Of a stretch of 12,912 nucleotides of DNA, positions 7,201 through 12,912 are shown in pieces. The translations under genes and the position numbers were made by a program. Position 1 is the stretch's first letter; the number at the start of each line of letters is the position of its first letter. This stretch comes from Lysobacterales bacterium (GTDB taxonomy: Bacteria > Pseudomonadota > Gammaproteobacteria > Xanthomonadales > Xanthomonadaceae), in the NCBI GenBank assembly GCA_015655035.1, contig JAATFS010000340.1, forward strand, positions 1 to 12,912, read 5' to 3'. A model generated the notes under the pieces. The model did no database searches. It was not told where the DNA came from and worked only from the letters and a program-made list of their open reading frames with translations.

Positions 7201-7323
7201 TGCGGGACTGTGATGCTCGTCGTGCAATGCCGGATTCAGGCGGGGCGTTGCCTATGGGGTTGCATGCGGCGCGTCTGGATCGCATCGGCAGGGGAGGGCC
7301 AAGTGCTGCCGTGGCTGTTGCCG

Positions 7324-7953
7324 CTAGTGGAGGTAGTCGCCGCCGTCGCTAAGCATCGCCACGATGCACGGGACCAGTTGCTTGCGGCGCTCGTGGTAAT
7401 CGCACAGCGCGGCCTGCAGGGCCGGGATGTCGCGTTCTTGCCAATACCGGTCCAGTTCCGCGAGTTCTTCGTGGGCACCCTCGATCAGCCCCTGTGCAGC
7501 GCGCCGTATCGGCGCCAGGCGGTCGTTGGCCTGCTTTACGGCGTGGTGCAGGGAGCGGTGGGCACTGGCTTCGGCGATCGCGTCGAATAATTTCCAGGTC
7601 GCCTTCACCACGTCATCGGCGGCGACTGGGGGGGCCTGTCCTGGCGTTTTATGCGCCGCTGGCGTGAAGCCGATCTCGCATGCCATCAGTAGCAATCGCA
7701 GCATCCAGTCGTAGAGGTCGCGCAGTGCTACCTCGTTTGGCAGTGGTACGTGCAGCCCGTTGCGGGCGTGGTCGGCGACCAGGCCTTCGCCCACCAGGTG
7801 ATACAGGGCGAAGCGGACGGGCGTGGGGCTGGTGTGGAATTCGGCGGCGAGGGTGGCCGGATCGATCCGCTGCCCGGGCAGGTAGTGTCCCGATTGCAGG
7901 GCTTGCCTGACTTGCAGGTACAGCAAGGCTTTCTTGGTGTGGGACACACTCAT
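7324..7953 (-). CDS. GntR-family transcriptional regulator
   Basis: This is a DNA-binding regulator of 209 aa, probably with a ligand-responsive C-terminal domain. Residues about 5-75 form the GntR winged helix-turn-helix, with GHYLPGQRIDPATLAAEFHT, then SPTPVRFALYHLVGEGLV and the wing RNGLHVPLP. The C-terminal part (about 85-205) is largely helical and of FCD-like size. The start at 7953 is chosen because GGAG lies seven bases upstream; the open frame continues 20 codons further but has no better start. The gene lies 227 bases upstream of the lasso precursor on the same strand. GntR regulators are known neighbours of proteobacterial lasso clusters, so control of the ABC operon is likely but inferred. 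A run of eight C residues (7982-7989) lies about 29 bases upstream of the start. Confidence 0.85.
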   Translation of the reverse strand: MSVSHTKKALLYLQVRQALQSGHYLPGQRIDPATLAAEFHTSPTPVRFALYHLVGEGLVADHARNGLHVPLPNEVALRDLYDWMLRLLLMACEIGFTPAAHKTPGQAPPVAADDVVKATWKLFDAIAEASAHRSLHHAVKQANDRLAPIRRAAQGLIEGAHEELAELDRYWQERDIPALQAALCDYHERRKQLVPCIVAMLSDGGDYLH

Positions 7954-8133
7954 AGCGGAACTCCATGTCTGCGTATGGTTGCCCCCCCCGAGCCGGATGG
8001 TACAAGGATGCATATCGCGCGACTACGGGGCCCCGCTTTGCCAGCGGCGATGTATGCGGATGTGGCGTCGCTATTCGGCTCGAAATGCCGCAGGGCGTTC
8101 AGGCCTCGGTGCGGCATGCGACTGCGATCGCAA
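7954..8133. other. Intergenic stretch upstream of the GntR gene
   Basis: No gene is supported here. It should hold the promoter of the GntR gene (minus strand). TTGTAC on the minus strand upstream of the C8/G8 tract could be a -35 box, but the spacing to CATACG is about 22 bases, too long for a standard promoter. The plus-strand frame that is open through this stretch runs into the second receptor, but it reads basic, low-quality sequence and is not credible coding DNA. Confidence 0.5.
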
Positions 8134-8560
8134 TCACCGACCGAGTAGCCAGGCCAGCGCGAAGTTGGCCAGGTAGGCGCCGACGGTGCGGCATGCGAGC
8201 AGTACGGCGAACAGCGAGCCGCCGATTGCCAGTGCCGTGGCTATCGCGATCGATTCGAACAGTTGCAGTGCGGAGGTGTTCCGGCCCTGCTCGTCCGGCG
8301 GCGACAACGATAAGGTCAGGATCGATAGGTGGGATACACCAGTCCCATGCCCAGGCCACTCAGCGTCCGGTCCGCGATTGCCAGCCACGCGGGAGCCGTC
8401 GGCCAGACCGCGCCGGCGCTCAGGCCAGGGTGCCGCCAAAGGCGAGCGCGTACAGCCGCAGGCCTTCGAGTTCGCGCGCCACCGTCGGCATGGCAGTGGC
8501 GACTGCGAGCGATTCGACGGCGATCAGCGAGATATGTCGCTGCTTGATAAATTTTTCGTC
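8134..8560 (-). pseudogene. Decayed MFS transporter remnant
   Basis: Pieces of a major facilitator superfamily drug/sugar transporter are readable on the minus strand in different frames. The first piece (about 8555 down to a stop at 8420-8422) reads SLIAVESLAVATAMP, then TVARELEGLRLYALAFGG, like TM1 of MFS proteins. The frame then changes to AWLAIADRTLSGLGMGLVYP (to about 8330). After a further one-base shift it continues as SILTLSLSPPDEQGRNTS, then ALQLFESIAIATALAIGGSL, and ends AWLLGR-stop at 8134. The TM1 piece joins directly to what looks like the C-terminal half, so several hundred bases of the middle are missing. No start codon with a ribosome site was found. The remnant is about 430 bases, against more than 1.1 kb for an intact family member. 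The protein is surely non-functional. Confidence 0.65.
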
Positions 8561-8572
8561 TGCAGATATTAG
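8544..8572 (+). promoter_or_regulatory. Candidate sigma-70 promoter of the second TonB receptor
   Basis: TTGATA (8544-8549) and TATTAG (8567-8572) are separated by exactly 17 bases in an AT-rich island. They match the -35 consensus at five of six bases and the -10 at four of six. The site lies about 135 bases upstream of the receptor ATG at 8706, at the decayed 5' end of the MFS remnant. No Fur-box-like 19-mer was recognised. Confidence 0.4.
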
Positions 8573-8611
8573 TTGTTACCAGATGCCATGGTTGCTGGGA
8601 CGAAGAGAGGC

Positions 8612-8663
8612 ACGGGAAGGGGTTCCCGTCCACTACCCGGTTGCAGGAAGGGGATGCGCATCC
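8612..8663 (+). promoter_or_regulatory. Two short perfect dyads in the leader of the second TonB receptor
   Basis: ACGGGAA-GGGG-TTCCCGT (8612-8629) is a perfect 7-bp inverted repeat, and GGATGCGCATCC (8652-8663) is a perfect 12-bp palindrome. Both lie between the candidate promoter and the start codon, so they could be operators or RNA hairpins in the leader. I recognise no known regulator for either. Confidence 0.35.
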
Positions 8664-8705
8664 AGTATCGCGCTGCTCAACTTTCCAACGCTAGGGGATA
8701 GCGAC

Positions 8706-11150
8706 ATGAAATATTTCGAACGAGCCCGCTTGGCGCGGGCCGTGATGTTCGTGCTGGGGGGATGCGTCGCTGCGCCGGCGACACTGTATGCGCAGGCGGC
8801 AGCGGTCGATCCGACGGAGCTGGACGCGGTCGTCGTCCAGGGCAGGATCAACGAGATCATCAATCTGATGCCGAACGAGCCGGTCGATTCGGTGTTCGGC
8901 TTCGAGAAGAGCATCGTGGAAACGCCGCGCTCGCTGACCACCATCAGCAACGAAATGCTGAGCAAGTTCAACATCAGCGAGCTGGATGATCTGGTGGCGC
9001 TGAGTCCTGGCTCGTTCACGCAGAGTTTCTTCGGCGTGGCCGGTTCGCTGGACGTGCGCGGCACGCCAGGCGAGGTGTACTTTCGCGGGATCCGCCGTAT
9101 CGACAATCCCGGCAACTACCCGCAGCCGATCGCTGCGTCCGATCGCGTGGACATCGTGCGAGGTCCGGCGTCGCCGATCTATGGCCCGTCCAAGATCGGC
9201 GGCTATCTGAACTTCGTGCCCAAGGCCGCGCGCGCGGAGAACGGCGCTTTGATGAAGGAGCCGAAGGGCGAATTCAGCATCACTCGCGGTAGTTGGGACA
9301 AGGACGTGCTGCGTGGCGAGGTGGGCGGCCCCGGCAAGCTGGGCGGCAAGGAATTCGGCTATTACCTGTATGCGGAGAACGAGGATTCGGGTTCTTACTA
9401 CAACAACAGTTCCACCGACCAAAGCGTCTACCAGGCCTCGTTCGACATGCAGCTCACCGAGCGTTCGCGTATCGAGTTCGGCGGCATGTACCACAAGTAC
9501 GAGGGCAATCAGGTGGCGGGCTGGAACCGCGTCACCCAGGACCTGATCGACCACGGCACCTATATCACCGGTACTCCGACGTCGCTGGATAGCAATGGCA
9601 ATGGCCTGATTTCCGCAGCAGAGGCCGCGGCAGGCAATGTGAGCCTGTTCTACTTCGGCGGCGTGGGCGCGGCTAGCGCCGAGCAGGTCAATGCGGACCT
9701 GGCCGCGCAGCCGAACATGGCGCTGGTCAATCCGGGGACCACGACGATCAAGGGCGATCAGGTGCTGGTGCAGGAGGACGACGAGCTGTCCGACAAGGTA
9801 CTCACGCTGTACTTCGATTTCGTGCACGAATTCGACAATGGCGTGAAGCTGACCAACAAGGCGTTCTACGAGTCGCTGGACAATACCAACCTCAATCGCT
9901 ACGGCTTCAGCCAGTTTGCCGATACCTCGGTGTTCGAGGACCAGTTGATCTTCGCCTTCGCCACCGATCACGGCGAGAACGTGCGCGCGGCCTACCAGTT
10001 CAGCCCATCGATCCGGCACCAGGAATTCGAGCACGGCGACAACTTCGCCTATGAGTACTTCGACCGTCGCGACATCACCCAGCCGGGATCGCCGGCCGAT
10101 CGCCGCACGCTGTCGGTGGCGGAAGGCTCGGACTTGGAGCCGTTCTCCTCGCACACCATCGGCGACTACACCGTCTATGGCGTGGCCGGCCTGGCGGACT
10201 GGGCGTTCTTCGACAAGCTGCATCTGCTGGCCGGGCTGCGCCAGGATCACATCAAGGTCAATTCTACCTGCGTGGAAGGCGTGGACTGCGACAGCGATGG
10301 GCTGACCGGGACCAGGTACTCCGACAGCTACGACGCCACGTCCTGGTCGGCCAGCCTGTCCTACGACATCGTCAAGGGCTTGTCGCCCTACGTGACGGTG
10401 GCCAAGCAGACCACGATGATCGTGGGCCAGGGCGGCGAAGTACCGGCGGGCAATGTGGCCGGTGGTAGTGCAGTGGCGGACTCGGAACTCACCGAGTTCG
10501 GCATCAAGGCCAGCCTGCTGGACGATCGCCTGTATGCCGCCGTGGCTCACTACGAGCAGGAGCGTGTCGACTACAGCGCGCAGAACACCGTCACCAACAA
10601 CACCACCCGTTCCAAAGGCTGGGAGGTGGAGTTCCGGGCGGTCCTGAGCGACAGCCTGGCGCTGACCGGTGCCTACACCAAGGTGAAGGTCCACAACCTG
10701 ACGGCGGCGGAGAACGGCACCCAGTTCGGTTTCGCCGGCGGCGCGGACCTGCCTGCGGGCGTGGACCCGGCCCTGATGTACGGTGGCGTGATCAATGGAT
10801 TGACCTTCACCACGGATGGTCGCAAGGCCGGCGTGCCGGAAAACATCTACAGCATGTACCTGATCTACACGGGCGCTACCGGCTGGCTGTCGGGCCTGAC
10901 CGCCAATATCGGTGCCACCCATGTGGATGCGGTGTACTCGGGCTTTTCCCAGGCGGTGCGGCTGCCGGCCTATACCCTGGTCAACACCGGCCTGAATTAC
11001 GAGACCGAGCATTGGCGCTTTGGCGTGCAGGTGAAGAACCTGACCAACGAGCGCTACTTCCGCTCCAACTTCCCGGATCTGTTCGGCTCCTCGGTGGTGC
11101 TGCCGGAGCTGCCGCGCAACTGGCTGATGACGGTGGCCTACAAGTTCTGA
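8706..11150 (+). CDS. TonB-dependent siderophore-type receptor
   Basis: This is an outer-membrane TonB-dependent receptor of 814 aa. The start at 8706 has AGGGGA seven bases upstream and begins a clear signal peptide (basic MKYFERARLAR, then a hydrophobic stretch ending LYAQA near residue 31). The open frame runs on upstream for 247 codons, but that part is not credible. A TonB-box-like segment ELDAVVVQG follows. The plug domain (about 60-185) has VETPRSLTTISNEMLSKFNI, VYFRGIRRIDNPGNYPQPIA and DRVDIVRGPASPIYGPSKIG, typical of the ferric-siderophore (FhuE/FpvA-like) branch. The barrel ends with LTNERYFRSNFPDLFG and a terminal Phe (VAYKF), as required for barrel assembly. It is not obviously part of the lasso operon, because a decayed gene separates them. 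The substrate is unknown; a ferric siderophore or a carbohydrate is plausible. Confidence 0.92.
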   Translation: MKYFERARLARAVMFVLGGCVAAPATLYAQAAAVDPTELDAVVVQGRINEIINLMPNEPVDSVFGFEKSIVETPRSLTTISNEMLSKFNISELDDLVALSPGSFTQSFFGVAGSLDVRGTPGEVYFRGIRRIDNPGNYPQPIAASDRVDIVRGPASPIYGPSKIGGYLNFVPKAARAENGALMKEPKGEFSITRGSWDKDVLRGEVGGPGKLGGKEFGYYLYAENEDSGSYYNNSSTDQSVYQASFDMQLTERSRIEFGGMYHKYEGNQVAGWNRVTQDLIDHGTYITGTPTSLDSNGNGLISAAEAAAGNVSLFYFGGVGAASAEQVNADLAAQPNMALVNPGTTTIKGDQVLVQEDDELSDKVLTLYFDFVHEFDNGVKLTNKAFYESLDNTNLNRYGFSQFADTSVFEDQLIFAFATDHGENVRAAYQFSPSIRHQEFEHGDNFAYEYFDRRDITQPGSPADRRTLSVAEGSDLEPFSSHTIGDYTVYGVAGLADWAFFDKLHLLAGLRQDHIKVNSTCVEGVDCDSDGLTGTRYSDSYDATSWSASLSYDIVKGLSPYVTVAKQTTMIVGQGGEVPAGNVAGGSAVADSELTEFGIKASLLDDRLYAAVAHYEQERVDYSAQNTVTNNTTRSKGWEVEFRAVLSDSLALTGAYTKVKVHNLTAAENGTQFGFAGGADLPAGVDPALMYGGVINGLTFTTDGRKAGVPENIYSMYLIYTGATGWLSGLTANIGATHVDAVYSGFSQAVRLPAYTLVNTGLNYETEHWRFGVQVKNLTNERYFRSNFPDLFGSSVVLPELPRNWLMTVAYKF

Positions 11151-11207
11151 GGAAACGTTTTCGAGATCGCGGTGCGATCCTCGTCAACGCCGATCCTGAT
11201 CCAGGCA

Positions 11208-11228
11208 GGGGCCCGCGCTGCGGGCTCT
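11208..11228 (+). terminator. Weak hairpin between the convergent receptor and LysR genes
   Basis: GCCCGC-GCT-GCGGGC (11211-11225) forms a 6-bp GC stem, extendable by G-U and G-C pairs, and is followed by TCTTA rather than a full uridine tract. A second small stem GATCGC-GGT-GCGATC lies at 11165-11179. Both are in the 133-base gap between two convergent genes, where terminators are expected. The evidence is weak. Confidence 0.3.
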
Positions 11229-11283
11229 TAGCTGTGCCTGTGCAATGCGCGGGTTGCCGGCATGCTCAGCTGCGCACGCTGCG

Positions 11284-12189
11284 CTAGCGCAAAGTGCGCG
11301 GTGGCGTGGCGAAGGTGCTGCGCATGAATTCGGTGAAGGCGCGTACCGCGAGCGATGGCTGGCGATGGCCGGGATAGATGACGTAGACGCCTGAGATGGG
11401 CGGGCGATAGCTGTCGAGCACGGTAACCAGCCGTCCGTCGTGCAGGGCCGCGCCGACGATGAAGGTGGGCAGCTGGGTAATGCCGAGGCCGGCGCAGGCG
11501 GCATCGCGCAGCACTTCGCCGTTGTTGGCGCATAGCCGCCCACTGATGGCCACGAGGCTGGGATTGCCCTGGCTGGCGAAGCTCCATTCGACGTGGCGGC
11601 GATGGCCGTACGGCAGGCAGTGGTGCTGGGGCAGGTCTTGCGGCCGCGTCGGGGTGCCGTTGCGCGCCAGGTAGTCCGGGCTGCAACAGGTCACCAGCTC
11701 CATCTGCGAGACGCGCACGCCGATCAGGCTGGAGTCGGGCAGCACGCCGATGCGAACGCCGGCGTCGAAGCCTTCGGCCACCAGGTCGACGGTGCGGTCG
11801 TCGAGTTCCAGTTCCAGGTTCACTTCCGGGTACGCGGCCAGGAAGCGCGGGATCGCCGGGCTCAGGTGCAGGGTGCCGAAGGTCATCGGTGCGCTGATGC
11901 GCAAGCGTCCGCGCGGGGTCGCGTTCTGGCGGGCGATGGCGTGCTCGATGCCGTCCACTTCCTGGACTACGCGCGCGGCTTGTTCGTAATACTGCTGGCC
12001 CACATCGGTGGTACGCAGGCTGCGGGTGGTGCGGACCAGCAACTGCACTCCCAGGCGCGCTTCCAGCGCGATCAGGCGCTTGCTGACGAATTGCTTGGAC
12101 AGTCCCAGCTTGTCCGCCGCGTCGGTGAAGCTGCCTGAGTCCACGGTCTGGACGAACAGGCGCATGTCCTCGAGCTGGTTCATTGTCAT
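11284..12189 (-). CDS. LysR-family transcriptional regulator
   Basis: This LysR-type regulator has 301 aa, the usual family length. The N-terminal helix-turn-helix is clear (QLEDMRLFVQTVDSGSFTDA, then ADKLGLSKQFVSKRLIALEA and LGVQLLVRTTRSLRTTD, residues about 4-62). The effector domain starts near residue 95 (GRLRISAPMTFGTLHLSPAI) and has LDDRTVDLVAEGFDAGVRIG, typical of the branch that often sits beside small oxidoreductase genes. ATG at 12189 and at 12183 are both possible starts, and neither has a strong ribosome site. The gene is divergent from the pirin gene with a 130-base shared control region, so it probably regulates pirin and itself. The inducer is unknown. Confidence 0.92.
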   Translation of the reverse strand: MTMNQLEDMRLFVQTVDSGSFTDAADKLGLSKQFVSKRLIALEARLGVQLLVRTTRSLRTTDVGQQYYEQAARVVQEVDGIEHAIARQNATPRGRLRISAPMTFGTLHLSPAIPRFLAAYPEVNLELELDDRTVDLVAEGFDAGVRIGVLPDSSLIGVRVSQMELVTCCSPDYLARNGTPTRPQDLPQHHCLPYGHRRHVEWSFASQGNPSLVAISGRLCANNGEVLRDAACAGLGITQLPTFIVGAALHDGRLVTVLDSYRPPISGVYVIYPGHRQPSLAVRAFTEFMRSTFATPPRTLR

Positions 12190-12220
12190 CTACGTGGCGA
12201 CGATGTTTCGCATCGTAGAT
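12188..12220. promoter_or_regulatory. Candidate LysR operator in the divergent LysR-pirin region
   Basis: An outer inverted repeat ATCTACG/CGTAGAT (12188-12194 and 12214-12220) encloses an inner one, ACGATG-TTTCG-CATCGT (12200-12216). The site overlaps the start of the LysR gene and lies about 100 bases upstream of the pirin start, a normal place for LysR autoregulation and activation of the divergent gene. The assignment rests on position and symmetry only. Confidence 0.4.
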
Positions 12221-12319
12221 CATTTATCGATCCAGTGGGCGACAGTAATGTGCGCGTCAACGGGCTTGTCGCCCACCGCCATTCACCGGGGCATTCCGGT
12301 ATCGCACAGGAGATCGCAC

Positions 12320-12912
12320 ATGTTCGACATCACACCGGGCAACACCCGTGGCGTTGCCAATCATGGCTGGTTGAAGTCCCGCCATACCTTTTCGTTCGGC
12401 AGCTATTTCAATCCGAACCAGGTCGGCTTTTCCGACTTGCGCGTGATCAACGATGACCGTGTCGATCCCGGCGAAGGCTTCGGTACGCATCCGCACCGCG
12501 ACATGGAGATCTTTTCCTATGTGCTGGAAGGTGCGCTGGCGCACCGCGATTCGATGGGCAGTGGCTCGGTGATCCGTCCGGGCGATGTGCAGATGATGAG
12601 CGCCGGCTCCGGCGTGTCGCACAGCGAATTCAATGGATCGCAGCAGGAAGCGGTGCACTTCCTGCAAATCTGGATCCTGCCCGATGTGCGCAATACCGAG
12701 CCGCGTTACCAGGAGCGCCATTTCAGCGAGCAGGACAAGCGCGGCCAGCTGCGCCTGATCATCTCGCCGGACGGGGCGGAGGCGTCGTTGCAGGTGCGCC
12801 AGGACGTGAAGGTGTATGCCGGGCTGTTTGACGGCGCGGAGACTGCCATGTTCCAGATGCCGGCCTCGCGCCATGCGTATGTCCACATCGCACGCGGCGA
12901 GGTCGAGTTGAA
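12320..12912 (+). CDS. Pirin family protein (YhhW/quercetinase-like), 3' partial
   Basis: This is a bicupin metal-binding protein. Characterised relatives such as E. coli YhhW oxidise quercetin, but the physiological role is usually unknown. The ATG at 12320 has AGGAGA six bases upstream. The first 197 codons are visible and the frame is open at the window end. The sequence begins MFDITPGNTRGVANHGWLKS and then SRHTFSFGSYFNP, as in the family. The four metal ligands of the N-terminal cupin are all present: His57 and His59 in GTHPHRDME, and His101 and Glu103 in GVSHSEF. The DSMGSGSVIRPGDVQMMSAG segment is diagnostic. About 35 C-terminal residues are probably missing, given a family length near 230. 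It is divergent from the LysR gene, a common arrangement. Confidence 0.93.
   Translation, partial: MFDITPGNTRGVANHGWLKSRHTFSFGSYFNPNQVGFSDLRVINDDRVDPGEGFGTHPHRDMEIFSYVLEGALAHRDSMGSGSVIRPGDVQMMSAGSGVSHSEFNGSQQEAVHFLQIWILPDVRNTEPRYQERHFSEQDKRGQLRLIISPDGAEASLQVRQDVKVYAGLFDGAETAMFQMPASRHAYVHIARGEVEL

Noticed and set aside
7097..7323. A second precursor peptide next to A, as in clusters with two or three precursors
   Set aside because: No minus-strand frame with a leader, a Thr at -2 and a Gly1 core was found in this gap.
7965..8705. N-terminal extension of the second receptor by 247 codons
   Set aside because: It lacks similarity to any receptor part and covers the MFS remnant. The ATG at 8706 has a good ribosome site and begins a signal peptide.
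8691..11012. A 773-codon open frame on the minus strand opposite the second receptor
   Set aside because: It mirrors a clear TonB receptor with signal peptide and terminal Phe. The antisense translation has no recognisable domain and is an artefact of GC-rich codon use.
11228..12223. A 331-codon minus-strand frame over the LysR gene
   Set aside because: It is an alternative frame of the LysR gene and is Arg/Pro-rich without domain features. The 11284-12189 frame has the complete LysR architecture.
1..12912. CRISPR arrays, tRNA or rRNA genes, insertion sequences, attachment sites
   Set aside because: No regular spaced repeats, tRNA-like cloverleaf, transposase or flanking direct repeats were recognised by reading the sequence.

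Overview
This GC-rich window comes from a gammaproteobacterium, most likely a Xanthomonadaceae member (Xanthomonas, Stenotrophomonas or Pseudoxanthomonas type). Two TonB-dependent receptors, a pirin/LysR divergent pair and a xanthomonin-like lasso peptide precursor all fit that group. The genus cannot be fixed from the sequence alone.

The left 8 kb is a complete proteobacterial lasso peptide locus. Two genes run on the plus strand: a TonB-dependent receptor (5' end cut by the window) and, translationally coupled to it, a secreted-looking S9-type lasso peptide isopeptidase. Converging on them from the minus strand is the biosynthetic operon A-B-C. A is a 46-residue precursor peptide (6956-7096) too short for routine gene calling. 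B is a fused leader-binding (RRE) plus transglutaminase-like leader peptidase. C is an asparagine-synthetase-like macrolactam synthetase. The stop codons of the isopeptidase and C overlap on a CTAG. A GntR-type regulator lies upstream of A on the same strand. The predicted core peptide is GTDLGFEPVGQIPMPGISEE. The only acidic residue in the usual acceptor window (positions 7-9) is Glu7, so a seven-residue macrolactam ring, the smallest known class (xanthomonins), is predicted. The likely cycle is: C and B mature the peptide, it leaves the cell, the receptor re-imports it, and the isopeptidase linearises it. No ABC exporter or immunity gene is visible.

The A message carries two notable RNA structures. 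One is a 17-bp imperfect hairpin whose 3' arm contains part of the Shine-Dalgarno sequence of A. The other is a perfect 11-bp GAAA-tetraloop hairpin between A and B.

The right part is ordinary accessory and chromosomal material. It holds a decayed MFS transporter remnant (minus strand, about 8134-8560), a second siderophore-type TonB-dependent receptor with its own probable promoter, a LysR regulator converging on that receptor, and a divergently transcribed pirin (quercetinase-like) gene cut by the window end. No tRNA, rRNA, CRISPR array or insertion sequence was seen.
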